A DNA stretch of 64,000 nucleotides from Lachnoclostridium sp. An196 (GCF_002160135.1 NZ_NFJZ01000004.1:182801-246800), one strand, 5' to 3'. Shown: positions 1 through 8,261, counted from the first letter of the stretch. Numbers and translations: made by a program. Notes: generated by a model from the sequence alone, not told the origin.

Positions 1-1
1 T

Positions 2-742
2 TTCTCCCCGCAGGGGCTGGAGGCGGAGACATACCGTTTTCAGAACCGGTATCAGTCGGGATGGTGCGTCCTGAACGGAGATTTCAGGAAAACAGACGGG
101 TATGTGCTGGAAGATTTTCATGAGTGGGATATGGGATTCGATTTCTATGCCCCCCAGACTTTTGAGGATGACCGGGGCCGGAGGATCCTGATCGGCTGGA
201 TGGGCATGATTGAATGTGATTATGACAATCTGCCCACAGTCAGGAGAGGATGGCAGCACTGTCTGACGATTCCCAGAGAACTGATCTGGGATAAAGAACG
301 AAAGACCATACTGCAGCGACCGGTCTGCGAGATGGAAAAGCTGCGTGCAGAAGAAGAACTGTACCGGGAGCGCGCGAACCTGGAATGGAACAGATCGGAA
401 GGCCTGGAAATGATTATTGCCATGAGGGATACCGCTGCAGATCTGCGTCTGGAAGCGGGTGGTCTGTGCCTGAACTATGAAAAGGAAAGCGGGGTTATCC
501 TGCTGTCCTTTAAGGATGAATCCGGCAGGGGCAGAAAGCTGAGAAGAGCGAAGATCGGAAAACTGTGCAACATCCGGATCTTCCTGGACAGTTCCGCGGC
601 GGAGATCTATATAAACGACGGGGAGACGGTGCTGTCCACCCGTTTCTATCCGGAGAAAGAATGTCTTCCCCTGAAAATTACAGTGGAAAAAGGAACGATT
701 TTGGTGTATCATCTAAAGAACATGGAGATTGACAGAATCTAA
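2..742 (+). CDS. Sucrose-6-phosphate hydrolase / beta-fructofuranosidase (GH32), 5'-truncated by window edge
   Basis: The reading frame is open from base 2, so only the C-terminal part is present. The DFYAPQTF and RRILIGWMGM segments are typical of the five-bladed propeller of GH32 sucrose(-6-phosphate) hydrolases. The rest forms the C-terminal beta-sandwich, ending in the usual SSAAEIYINDGE-type strand. The catalytic nucleophile and the Glu of the ECP motif would lie upstream and cannot be checked. In this family the enzyme acts in the cytoplasm, cleaving sucrose-6-phosphate or fructosides after PTS uptake. The patatin gene follows after about 14 bases, so co-transcription is likely. Whether it is ScrB or a broader fructosidase is not decided here. 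Confidence 0.88.
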   Translation, partial: FSPQGLEAETYRFQNRYQSGWCVLNGDFRKTDGYVLEDFHEWDMGFDFYAPQTFEDDRGRRILIGWMGMIECDYDNLPTVRRGWQHCLTIPRELIWDKERKTILQRPVCEMEKLRAEEELYRERANLEWNRSEGLEMIIAMRDTAADLRLEAGGLCLNYEKESGVILLSFKDESGRGRKLRRAKIGKLCNIRIFLDSSAAEIYINDGETVLSTRFYPEKECLPLKITVEKGTILVYHLKNMEIDRI

Positions 743-756
743 GGACGGTGGATGAT

Positions 757-1623
757 ATGAAAAAAGGTCTTGTACTGGAAGGCGGAGCCATGAGAGGCAT
801 CTACACAGCCGGCGTACTGGACGTATTTATGGAGCATGATCTGACATTTGACGGAGTGATCGGAGTGTCCGCGGGAGCCATCCACGGATGCTCCTTTGTG
901 TCCGGACAGCATGGGCGCAGTATCCGGTATTATCTGAAATATATGCGTGACCCCAGATTTATGAGTTTCCGTTCCCTTCTTACAACGGGAGATCTGGTGG
1001 GCACGCAGTTTTGCTACCATGACATTCCTGAAAAACTGGATGTATTTGATTACGATGCGTTCGAAAAGTCGAAAACAAAGTTTTATGTGGTTGCGACCAA
1101 TCTTCTCACAGGGAGGGCGGAATATGTCCGTTTGGATAATATGAAAGATATTTCCTGGATGCAGGCTTCCGCGTCTATGCCGCTGGTATCCCATCCGGTG
1201 CAGATCGGCGGGAAAAGCTATCTGGACGGCGGAGTGGCGGACAGTATCCCGGTCCAGGCATTCCGGAAGATGGGGTATGAGAAAAACATCGTAGTGCTGA
1301 CCCGGCCGGAAGGATACCGCAAAAAAACGTCCCGGATGAATGCTGTGAAGATCGTATATAAAGAATATCCGGCGTTTGTACGGGCGATGCAGAGCCGGTA
1401 CCGCAGATATAATCAGACGCTGGAAGAGCTGGAAGAACTGGAAAAGCAGGGGCAGATTCTGATCCTGCGTCCGAGCCGGGATCTGGGTATCGGCAGGATG
1501 GAGAAGCGTCCGGATAAGGTGAGATCCCTGTATAATCTGGGCAGAGAGGACGCGGAAGCAAAGATAAAGCAAGTGCAAAGATTTTTGAGAGAAGGAAGGA
1601 GAGACCGGAATGGCAGTATATAA
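757..1623 (+). CDS. Patatin-like phospholipase family protein
   Basis: This is a predicted cytoplasmic serine lipid acyl hydrolase of 288 residues. The glycine-rich oxyanion motif GGAMRG lies at residues 9-14, the nucleophile elbow GVSAG has Ser38, and the second member of the Ser-Asp dyad is Asp157 in LDGG. These are the diagnostic motifs of bacterial patatins such as YjjU and RssA. I chose the ATG because AAGGACGGTGG sits at proper distance; a GTG nine bases earlier lies inside that ribosome site. The substrate is unknown. The stop overlaps the cysteine synthase start by 14 bases, which indicates translational coupling. Confidence 0.9.
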   Translation: MKKGLVLEGGAMRGIYTAGVLDVFMEHDLTFDGVIGVSAGAIHGCSFVSGQHGRSIRYYLKYMRDPRFMSFRSLLTTGDLVGTQFCYHDIPEKLDVFDYDAFEKSKTKFYVVATNLLTGRAEYVRLDNMKDISWMQASASMPLVSHPVQIGGKSYLDGGVADSIPVQAFRKMGYEKNIVVLTRPEGYRKKTSRMNAVKIVYKEYPAFVRAMQSRYRRYNQTLEELEELEKQGQILILRPSRDLGIGRMEKRPDKVRSLYNLGREDAEAKIKQVQRFLREGRRDRNGSI

Positions 1624-2545
1624 AAGTGTGGAAGAACTGATCGGAGGAACTCCGCTTGTGGAGGTATGCCGGCTGGAAAAAGAGCTGGGACTCAAGGCGC
1701 GCGTGCTCTGCAAGATGGAATATCTGAATCCTGCGGGCAGTGTTAAAGACCGGGCTGCAAGATCTATGCTGGATGCGGCGGAAGCGGAAGGAAAACTGAC
1801 TCCCGGCGCAGTGATCATTGAACCGACTTCCGGAAATACCGGTATCGGCCTTGCTTCTCTGGCCGCGTCCAGAGGCTACCGTTTGATTCTGACCATGCCG
1901 GAAACCATGAGCGAGGAGCGAAGAAATCTTCTGAAAGCTTATGGCGCGGAACTTGTGCTGACCGACGGCGGTAAAGGGATGGCAGGAGCTATTGAGAAAG
2001 CGGAAGAACTGGCGGCGCGGACACCCGGAAGCTTTATTCCCGGACAGTTTGAGAATCCTGCCAATGCGATGGCCCACTATCGGACGACCGGACCGGAGAT
2101 CTGGAAAGACACAGAAGGAAAGCTGGATCTTTTTATTGCGGGAGTAGGGACCGGAGGAACGCTGACGGGCGTGGGACGCTATCTGAAAGAGCAGAACCCG
2201 GAGATACATATTGTAGCGCTGGAGCCGAAAGATTCACCGGTGCTTTCCGGAGGAAAGCCGGGACCTCATAGACTTCAGGGAATCGGCGGCGGATTTGTCC
2301 CGAAGGTACTGGACCGTACGGTCTATGACGAGATCTATCTGGCTGAAGCAGAAGAGGCGTTCTCTGCAGCGAAACTGCTGGCCAGGAAAGAAGGAATGCT
2401 GGTGGGGATCACATCGGGAGCGGCATTATCTGCCGCAATCTCCTATGCGAAGAAGCCGGAGTATGAAGGAAAGACGATCGTGGCCGTTCTGCCGGACAGC
2501 GGCGACCGGTATTATTCTACTCCTCTGTTCCAGGAAGAGAGATAA
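1610..2545 (+). CDS. cysK: Cysteine synthase A (O-acetylserine sulfhydrylase)
   Basis: PLP enzyme that makes cysteine from O-acetylserine and sulfide in the cytoplasm. The PLP lysine is Lys46 in AGSVKDR. The substrate loop TSGNTGIG (about residues 73-80) and the phosphate-binding GVGTGGTLTG (about 177-186) are intact. The length of 311 residues is normal for CysK. GAAGGAAGGAG precedes the ATG. The gene overlaps the patatin gene by 14 bases. No SAM or T-box leader is visible, so control probably comes from upstream. CysM or cystathionine synthase are alternatives, but length and motifs favour CysK. Confidence 0.94.
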   Translation: MAVYKSVEELIGGTPLVEVCRLEKELGLKARVLCKMEYLNPAGSVKDRAARSMLDAAEAEGKLTPGAVIIEPTSGNTGIGLASLAASRGYRLILTMPETMSEERRNLLKAYGAELVLTDGGKGMAGAIEKAEELAARTPGSFIPGQFENPANAMAHYRTTGPEIWKDTEGKLDLFIAGVGTGGTLTGVGRYLKEQNPEIHIVALEPKDSPVLSGGKPGPHRLQGIGGGFVPKVLDRTVYDEIYLAEAEEAFSAAKLLARKEGMLVGITSGAALSAAISYAKKPEYEGKTIVAVLPDSGDRYYSTPLFQEER

Positions 2546-2666
2546 TCTCTTCCCGGGCGCCGGAATTCATAAAAATTTCATGATATCTTCACAAGTATCG
2601 TTTATAATAAGTTCATATTCGAGGGTTAAATTACTCTGAAAGTTCACAGAAGGAGTATTTTTAATA

Positions 2667-3062
2667 ATGAGAGAGAAATTTTACCGTTTCATGCAGGGGA
2701 GATACGGCCAGGACCAGCTCTCCCGTTTTTTGTTGATCCTGGATCTGATATTTCTGATCGCAAATATCTTTTTGAGGAGCAGCATCCTTTCGGCAATCAT
2801 TCTGATCGTCATTATTTTTATCTATTTCCGCATGTTTTCCAGAAACCATGCGGCAAGATACGCGGAAAATCAGCGTTATCTGAATGCCACTGCCAGATTC
2901 CGCTACTGGCTTGACCAGCAGAAAAAACTGGCTAACGAGCGGAAATACCATCGTATCTATGTTTGCCCCAAATGTAAACAGAAGATCCGGATTCCCAAGG
3001 GAAAGGGAAAGATCATGGTAAGATGTCCCAAGTGCCATCATGAATTTCAGAGAAGGAGCTGA
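2667..3062 (+). CDS. Small membrane protein with C-terminal zinc ribbon
   Basis: Unrecognised 131-residue protein. Two hydrophobic segments (about residues 20-36 and 40-56) form a likely membrane hairpin. A basic linker follows, and a C-terminal zinc ribbon has Cys100/Cys103 and Cys120/Cys123, each pair as C-P-K-C. AGAAGGAG precedes the ATG. The next gene starts 3 bases after the stop, and two more genes follow closely, so this appears to be the first gene of a four-gene operon. I infer a membrane-anchored metal-binding scaffold; no function can be assigned. Confidence 0.82.
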   Translation: MREKFYRFMQGRYGQDQLSRFLLILDLIFLIANIFLRSSILSAIILIVIIFIYFRMFSRNHAARYAENQRYLNATARFRYWLDQQKKLANERKYHRIYVCPKCKQKIRIPKGKGKIMVRCPKCHHEFQRRS

Positions 3063-3065
3063 CCG

Positions 3066-3905
3066 ATGTTTGGATATATCGTCGTACATCAGCCGGAATT
3101 AAAGGTGCGCGAGTATGAGACATACCGCGCGGCATACTGCGGGCTTTGCCGCAGTCTGAAAAACCGTCACGGCAGACTGGGACAGATGACTCTGAGTTTT
3201 GATATGACGTTTCTGGCACTGCTTCTGAGCGGACTCTATGAGCCGGAGACAGTATCCGGCTGCGGCAGATGTCTGGCACATCCTATGCAGAAGCATCACT
3301 ATCTGTCTAACCCCTGTTATGATTACGCGGCAGACATGAATCTGCTTCTTACATATTATAAATGTCTGGATGACTGGCAGGATGAGCGTAAGTTTACCCG
3401 ACTGATTTTCGCAAAGCTTCTGGAGCTGAAGATGCCGAAGATACGGCGTCTGTACGGGCAGAAAACAGAAAAAATCGGGCGGCTGCTGGAAGAACTGAGC
3501 GGACTGGAACGTAAAAAAGTTTACGATATTGATAAAACTGCTGGATTTTTCGGAGAGATTATGGCAGAATTGTTCGTGTACCGCGGCGACGAGTGGGAAG
3601 AGAAGCTTCGCCGTATGGGATTTTTCTTTGGAAAATTTATTTACCTGATGGATGCTTACGAGGATATCGAGGACGATCTGAAAAAGGGATGTTATAATCC
3701 GCTTACAGAGTTATATAAAAAAGATAGTTTTGAGGAGGACTGCCAGCAGATCCTGAAAATGATGATGGCGGAGACTTCCCGGGTGTTCGAGATGCTGCCT
3801 ATCCTGACAGATGCGGAGATCCTGCGCAATATTTTATATGCGGGTGTGTGGACCAGATATGGACAGATACGATGCCGCAGAAAGGAAACTGAGAAAGAGT
3901 CATGA
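3066..3905 (+). CDS. DUF5685 family protein (isoprenoid-synthase-like aspartate motifs)
   Basis: The N-terminus ([29 protein letters not shown]) matches what I know of DUF5685, a Firmicute family without assigned function. Visible features are two Cys pairs (25/28 and 66/69), a mostly helical body, an acidic DDWQDE at residues 102-107, and a second acidic DAYEDIEDD at 196-204 followed by KKGCYNPL. The two acidic motifs resemble the Mg-diphosphate sites of squalene/phytoene-synthase-type enzymes; that likeness is my inference. It sits in an operon with a zinc-ribbon membrane protein and overlaps the J-domain gene by four bases (ATGA). Confidence 0.85.
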   Translation: MFGYIVVHQPELKVREYETYRAAYCGLCRSLKNRHGRLGQMTLSFDMTFLALLLSGLYEPETVSGCGRCLAHPMQKHHYLSNPCYDYAADMNLLLTYYKCLDDWQDERKFTRLIFAKLLELKMPKIRRLYGQKTEKIGRLLEELSGLERKKVYDIDKTAGFFGEIMAELFVYRGDEWEEKLRRMGFFFGKFIYLMDAYEDIEDDLKKGCYNPLTELYKKDSFEEDCQQILKMMMAETSRVFEMLPILTDAEILRNILYAGVWTRYGQIRCRRKETEKES

Positions 3906-4570
3906 TGACGGATCCATATGAAGTTCTGGGGCTGAAAAGAGGCGCTTCGGACGAGGAGATAAAAAAAGCATATCGAAGACTTAGCCGGAAATATCATCCG
4001 GATGCCAATGTAAATAACCCAAACGCGGCGGAAGCGGAGGAGAAATTCAAGCAGGTCCAGGCAGCCTATGACCAGATCATGAAGGAGAAAGAATCGGGGT
4101 ACAGCGGTTATGGCAGTACCAATGGCTACGGCGGTTATGGAAGCGCCGGCGGCTACGGCGGATATCAGAGAAGCGGCGCCGGACAGAACGATGAGTATAC
4201 CAGCCACCTTAACGCGGCGATGAGCTATATCCGGGCAGGCCGTTATAATGAAGCGCTGAATGTGCTCTCCGGCATGGACCGGAAAGGCGCACAGTGGTAT
4301 TATCTGAGCGCCATAGCAAACAACGGTCTGGGCAATAATGTGGTGGCGCTGGAACACGCGAAGAGAGCGGTAGAACTGGAGCCGAACAGGATGGAATATC
4401 AGGCTCTGCTGCAGCAGCTCCAGGGACGGGGAAGCTGGTATGACGAGATGAGTTCTCCTTACGGTGGCATGAGCGTGATGGGCAATGATATCTGCTGTAA
4501 ACTTTGCCTTGCAAATCTGATCTGCAATGTGTGCTGCTGCGGAGGGCGGGGAGGTATTTTCTACTGTTGA
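3902..4570 (+). CDS. J-domain/TPR protein with Cys-rich C-terminal tail
   Basis: Residues 4-65 form a canonical J domain with the HPD tripeptide at 32-34, which stimulates DnaK ATPase. A Gly/Tyr-rich linker (67-95) follows, then a TPR-like helical region (about 99-165). The tail has eight cysteines (198, 199, 202, 208, 211-213 and the penultimate region's Cys222 at the very end). It lacks the DnaJ zinc-finger and substrate domains, so it is a specialised co-chaperone, not DnaJ. The ATG overlaps the stop of the DUF5685 gene. The Cys tail could bind metal or carry lipid; neither is shown. Confidence 0.9.
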   Translation: MMTDPYEVLGLKRGASDEEIKKAYRRLSRKYHPDANVNNPNAAEAEEKFKQVQAAYDQIMKEKESGYSGYGSTNGYGGYGSAGGYGGYQRSGAGQNDEYTSHLNAAMSYIRAGRYNEALNVLSGMDRKGAQWYYLSAIANNGLGNNVVALEHAKRAVELEPNRMEYQALLQQLQGRGSWYDEMSSPYGGMSVMGNDICCKLCLANLICNVCCCGGRGGIFYC

Positions 4571-4615
4571 TACAGCAGATGGCAGGACAAGGAAGAAAAA
4601 TATAGAGAGGATAAA

Positions 4616-5665
4616 ATGAGGAAAGACAAAAGATCGATGAAAATGTGGCTGATGCTGGGTATGGTATCCATGCTCGGCGCGGCTCCTTTACATACATTTG
4701 CCGCCGATCAGGCGGCGATAGAAGCGCAGGCGGCAGCGGAAGCGCAGGCAGCAGCGGAAGCGCAGGCGGCAGCGGAAGCGCAGGCAGCAGCAGAGGCGCA
4801 GGCAGCGGCGGAAGCCCAGGCAGCGGCAGAGGCGCAGGCAGCGGCAGAAGCCGCGGCGGCACAAGCAGCTGATCCCAATGCGGCGGTTGACCCGCAGGCA
4901 GCGGCAGAGGCGCAGGCGGCAGCAGAAGCGCAGGCAGCGGCACAGGCTGCAGCCGCCAAGGAAAGGGAAGAGGAAGAGGCCAGGGCTGCAGAACAGGTGA
5001 AACAGGATATTAAGAATTCACTGGAAGGGGATACCAAAGAGGCAATTTTAAACGGTTATCTGAGTCTGCTAAACAAAGAATATATCCTGGAAGACGAGCT
5101 GGAGCTGGAACTTACAGATATTGGAAATGGACACGAGCTGGATCCTCAGGCGGCGGAAGCGCTTACCCAGATGGTCAAAGACGCCAGGGAGGAAGGCCTG
5201 TACATCAATGTCACTTCTTCCTATCGTACATATAATTATCAGGTATCGCTGTTTCAGAATAAGATTGAACGTCTGGAAGATGACGGCTATACTCATACTG
5301 CGGCAGTAAAAGAGGCCGGTACCGTAGTGGCGGTTCCGGGCACCAGCGAACATCAGCTGGGCCTTTCCGTGGATTTCGTGACCAACCGGTATAAGAATCT
5401 GGACGAAGGGATCCGCAGTACTAAAGAATATAAATGGGTAGAGCAGCATGCCTGGGAGTATGGGTATGTGATCCGTTATCCTTCCGGCAAATCAGACATC
5501 ACCGGTATCATTTCCGAACCGTGGCATCTGAGGTATGTGGGGATACCGGCGGCAAAACTTATGTGGGAACAGGAGTTGTGCCTGGAAGAATTTTTAGGGG
5601 TGGCTTATGATGGACAGAGAGATGGAATTTCGTATGGAGCGGGCTGGGCTAATACAGGAAGGTGA
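4616..5665 (+). CDS. Secreted D,D-carboxypeptidase (M15B, VanY-like) with Ala-Glu-Gln repeat
   Basis: Zinc peptidase that in this family removes the terminal D-Ala from peptidoglycan stems outside the cell. A signal peptide (basic start, hydrophobic core, likely cut near residue 29) precedes about 90 residues of AEAQAA-type repeats. A short charged coiled segment follows, then the M15B domain with SSYRTYNYQ, the zinc motif SEHQLGLSVDF and EPWHLRYVG. All metal ligands (His, Asp, His) are present. The repeat is probably a flexible wall spacer. The gene lies 45 bases after the J-domain gene. The target, D-Ala-D-Ala versus another stem bond, is not certain. Confidence 0.9.
   Translation: MRKDKRSMKMWLMLGMVSMLGAAPLHTFAADQAAIEAQAAAEAQAAAEAQAAAEAQAAAEAQAAAEAQAAAEAQAAAEAAAAQAADPNAAVDPQAAAEAQAAAEAQAAAQAAAAKEREEEEARAAEQVKQDIKNSLEGDTKEAILNGYLSLLNKEYILEDELELELTDIGNGHELDPQAAEALTQMVKDAREEGLYINVTSSYRTYNYQVSLFQNKIERLEDDGYTHTAAVKEAGTVVAVPGTSEHQLGLSVDFVTNRYKNLDEGIRSTKEYKWVEQHAWEYGYVIRYPSGKSDITGIISEPWHLRYVGIPAAKLMWEQELCLEEFLGVAYDGQRDGISYGAGWANTGR
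4715..4955 (+). repeat. In-frame tandem repeat encoding AEAQAA units
   Basis: Short, imperfect GC-rich units alternating around gcggaagcgcaggcagca encode repeated Ala-Ala-Glu-Ala-Gln within the carboxypeptidase gene. A non-repeat break (encoding roughly AADPNAAVDP) divides it into two blocks. Units keep the frame in multiples of three. The copy number is likely to vary between strains by slippage. Long shadow frames on both strands arise only from this bias. Confidence 0.85.
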
Positions 5666-5891
5666 TCCGGTCCGTCTGAAAGAAGACACTGCCTCCACTA
5701 TGGCCGGTCTGATGTATTATTATACGATCCGGGACGCGGTCGCCATGTCCAACAATACAAAAAAGCGCCTGACAAATCTGGAAGGCACTGTGAAAGAGAT
5801 CCGTGAGGAAGAAGGATACTGGACGGTCACGGTATCTATCCATGAGGGAGAGTCAAAAACCCCGATGCAAGCATGCGGGGCATCAAATTAG
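5607..5891 (+). CDS. Hypothetical 94-residue protein overlapping the carboxypeptidase gene
   Basis: Not recognised. It starts 59 bases inside the end of the carboxypeptidase gene, with AGGGGTGG before ATGATG, so it is probably translationally coupled. The middle (DPVRLKEDTASTMAGLMYYY, then a short helix and EGTVKEIREEEGYWTVTVSI) looks like a small soluble beta-rich domain. The last dozen or so codons run into the palindromic repeat that begins near base 5854, so the native C-terminus may have been replaced. A start at the second ATG (5610) is equally possible. Confidence 0.6.
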   Translation: MMDREMEFRMERAGLIQEGDPVRLKEDTASTMAGLMYYYTIRDAVAMSNNTKKRLTNLEGTVKEIREEEGYWTVTVSIHEGESKTPMQACGASN

Positions 5892-5977
5892 CGGCGATGC
5901 AAGCATCGGGGTATTTGACCCTCGCGGCAGTCGCCAAATGGACATGCCTGCATGTCCGCTTGGTTCGTTGCTCGCGG
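5854..5977. repeat. Dispersed palindromic intergenic element, copy A
   Basis: About 124 bases of nested inverted repeats: CCCCGATGCAAGCATGCGGGG, then GATGCAAGCATC, then a GGACATGC..GCATGTCC palindrome and a GCTTGGTTCGTTGCTCGCGG end. An about 85-base stretch is nearly identical to the reverse complement of 55064-55156, and the first 33 bases match the reverse complement of 63195-63227 with one mismatch. It separates the small ORF from metA. It codes for nothing obvious and behaves like a REP/MITE-type element. Confidence 0.8.
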
Positions 5978-6005
5978 GAATAAAAAGTGAGACGAGGTGA
6001 AGATA

Positions 6006-6923
6006 ATGCCGATTAGAATTCAGAATGATTTGCCGGCGAAAGAGATACTGGAGAAAGAGAATATTTTTGTCATGGACGAAAGCCGGGCGCTGAGCCAGGA
6101 GATCCGTCCTCTGAAGGTAGGTATTCTGAATCTCATGCCGCTGAAGGAAGATACGGAACTGCAGCTTCTGCGCAGCCTGTCCAATACGCCGCTGCAGGTG
6201 GACGTGACCTTTATCACGGTAACGAATCATGAGTCCAAACATACAGACAAGAGTCATCTCAATAAATTTTACCAGACTTTTGAAGAAATAAGAAAGAAAC
6301 GTTTTGACGGACTGATCATCACCGGAGCGCCGGTGGAACAGATGGAATTCGAAGAGGTGGACTACTGGACCGAATTAAGGGAGATTTTCGCGTGGTGTGA
6401 GTCTCATGTGACTTCCACCTTCTATATCTGCTGGGGAGCGCAGGCCGCGCTGTACTATTATTATGGTCTTCCGAAGGTACAGCTCCCGCAGAAACTGTTC
6501 GGCCTGTACCGTCACCGGGTCATGAACAGGAAGGAGCCGTTGGTGCGAGGATTTGACGATTATTTTGTGGCGCCCCATTCCCGTCATACGACGGTTCCGA
6601 GGGATGCCATCGCGAATTGCCTCGATCTGAAGATCATGGCAGAGTCCGAAGAAGCAGGCGTATTTCTCTGTATGGCGGAAGGCGGCAAAAAGATTTTCGT
6701 CATGGGGCATCCGGAGTATGACCGGATGACGCTGGAGAACGAATACAAAAGAGATCTGGGCAAGGGACTGGATATCCAGATGCCGAGAGACTATTTTCCG
6801 GACGGAGACGATACAAAACGGCCGGATCTCATGTGGAGGGCGCATGCCAACACTTTGTATACGAACTGGCTGAACTATTATGTATATCAGCTTACGCCTT
6901 ATATCTGGGAAGATGATAAATAA
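6006..6923 (+). CDS. metA: Homoserine O-acetyltransferase (MetA family)
   Basis: First committed step of methionine synthesis, acylating the homoserine hydroxyl in the cytoplasm. From the ATG (GAGGTGA six bases upstream) the protein has 305 residues and aligns by number with E. coli MetA: catalytic Cys142 (YICWGAQ), His235 and Glu237 (GHPEYD). Residue 111 is Glu (TGAPVEQ). In this family Glu111 is known to select acetyl-CoA and Gly111 succinyl-CoA, so I infer an acetyltransferase despite the family's common succinyl name. A GTG nine bases earlier is less likely. A strong terminator follows directly. No SAM riboswitch is visible upstream. Confidence 0.93.
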   Translation: MPIRIQNDLPAKEILEKENIFVMDESRALSQEIRPLKVGILNLMPLKEDTELQLLRSLSNTPLQVDVTFITVTNHESKHTDKSHLNKFYQTFEEIRKKRFDGLIITGAPVEQMEFEEVDYWTELREIFAWCESHVTSTFYICWGAQAALYYYYGLPKVQLPQKLFGLYRHRVMNRKEPLVRGFDDYFVAPHSRHTTVPRDAIANCLDLKIMAESEEAGVFLCMAEGGKKIFVMGHPEYDRMTLENEYKRDLGKGLDIQMPRDYFPDGDDTKRPDLMWRAHANTLYTNWLNYYVYQLTPYIWEDDK

Positions 6924-6931
6924 GGAAAGAG

Positions 6932-6962
6932 CCGCAGCGGAGATTTTTCGCTGCGGTTTTTT
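6932..6962 (+). terminator. Intrinsic terminator after metA
   Basis: Perfect 8-bp stem CCGCAGCG/CGCTGCGG with a 9-base loop, followed by six T. It lies about 9 bases after the metA stop. Confidence 0.9.
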
Positions 6963-7036
6963 CGTCTTTTTTCAACAGACCAAACGGCAGGGTTTTTACA
7001 GGATAACCGATTGTTTCTATCGGGATCGCTTCTCTG

Positions 7037-8224
7037 ATGGAAGCATTTCAGGTCAGCGAAGCCGCGGTACAGTGGGTTTCCACTGCTTATCTGCTGGCTC
7101 TTGCTGTGGCGATACCTGTTGTGGGATGGGCAGAAGAACGTTTTGGAGGACGGCGCTGCTGGATGACGGGTCTTGTGATCTTCCTGATCGGTTCTTTTTT
7201 GTGCGCTGTTTCTCCGGGGCTGCCGGCATTGGTGGTATGCCGTGTGCTGCAGGGCTTTGGAGCGGGCGCGTTTATAACGCTGCTTACTTCGCTGCCGGTG
7301 GAGATTGCCCGCAACAGGGGGATCACGGAGGTGGGAGGCATTATGTCCACAGTCATGCTTCCTCTTTTGCTGGGACCGATCCTTGGACCTGTTCTGGGCG
7401 GTATCGTGCTGTCTGCAGCCAGCTGGCACTGGCTGTTTCTGATCAATATTCCGGTGGGGATTCTTGCAATCCTGTTCTCTGCGCGTTGGCTCGGCGCGGA
7501 CGCGGATGGAGCACGCACGGAGAAAAAACGCCGCTTTGACCTTCCGGGATTTCTGTTTGTGGCCGGGGCAATATCCGCGCTGCTGCTTGGATTCACTGCA
7601 GTCTCTCAAGGAGACAGCCTTACGGCTCCGTCTGTGGCAGTGCCGTTAATTCTGGGGATCGTGCTGCTCGCCGTATTTGTGGCTCTGCCGTCTGCAAGAG
7701 ATCCGGAGCGGGCTGTCGTGGATATCAGTCTGTTCAGGCGCCGTTCGGTCACTGCGGCGTCGGCGGCCATGTTTTTCGCGGGAGGCACCCTGTATGCGGC
7801 TCAGTTCTTATTTCCGCTGTTCTGGCAGCGCACGATCGGAGCGACCGCATTGGAGGCGGCGCTGATGCTTCTTCCCCAGGGGGCTGGAGCCCTGCTTACC
7901 CGCACTGCCGCAGGCCGCCTGACAGACGCGTATGGCGGCCACGTGGTGGCGACCGGCGGTTTCTTCGCATGTGTAATCAGCACGGCTCCATTTCTGTTCC
8001 TGGGGGATCAAACGGGTTCGATTCTGCTTTATGTATTTCTTTTTATCCGCGGTCTTGCTATAGGTATGCTGATTGTGCCGATCACCACATCTGCGTTTCG
8101 CGGTCTGCCTGATGCCGATGTTTCGCGCGCTACGGTGATCATACGTGCATTTCAGCAGGTGGGAGGATCCTTCGGCACGGCGGCGGGCGCTGTCGCTTCC
8201 CTGATATTTCCCCGGTCAAAATGA
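7037..8224 (+). CDS. MFS drug-exporter-like protein (DHA2/EmrB type), probably truncated at both ends
   Basis: The frame starts at VSEAAVQWVSTAYLLALA, which in the 14-helix DHA2 family lies between helix 1 and helix 2. Motif A (GWAEERFGGRR) and motif C (GPILGPVLGG) are intact, and some 12 hydrophobic segments follow. Helix 1 is missing: upstream codons in the same frame (about 7007-7036, PIVSIGIASL) still look homologous but follow a TAA, and no ribosome site precedes the ATG. The C-terminus stops soon after QQVGGSFGTAAGA, about 50 residues early, just before the 110-bp repeat. It is probably non-functional or partly functional; substrate unknown. Confidence 0.65.
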   Translation: MEAFQVSEAAVQWVSTAYLLALAVAIPVVGWAEERFGGRRCWMTGLVIFLIGSFLCAVSPGLPALVVCRVLQGFGAGAFITLLTSLPVEIARNRGITEVGGIMSTVMLPLLLGPILGPVLGGIVLSAASWHWLFLINIPVGILAILFSARWLGADADGARTEKKRRFDLPGFLFVAGAISALLLGFTAVSQGDSLTAPSVAVPLILGIVLLAVFVALPSARDPERAVVDISLFRRRSVTAASAAMFFAGGTLYAAQFLFPLFWQRTIGATALEAALMLLPQGAGALLTRTAAGRLTDAYGGHVVATGGFFACVISTAPFLFLGDQTGSILLYVFLFIRGLAIGMLIVPITTSAFRGLPDADVSRATVIIRAFQQVGGSFGTAAGAVASLIFPRSK

Positions 8225-8261
8225 ACCAAAAAACATCTTCGCCGCACCGGCCGCTCTGTGG

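Noticed and set aside
739..2209. Long minus-strand open frames opposite the patatin and cysK genes
   Set aside because: Shadows of strongly coding plus-strand genes with clear family motifs.
4209..5037. Long minus-strand open frames across the carboxypeptidase repeat
   Set aside because: They arise from the Ala-Glu-Gln repeat bias on the other strand, consist of low-complexity Pro/Leu or Ala/Ser runs and have no ribosome sites.
5854..6005. SAM riboswitch before metA
   Set aside because: The structures belong to the dispersed palindromic element; no SAM-box motif is present.
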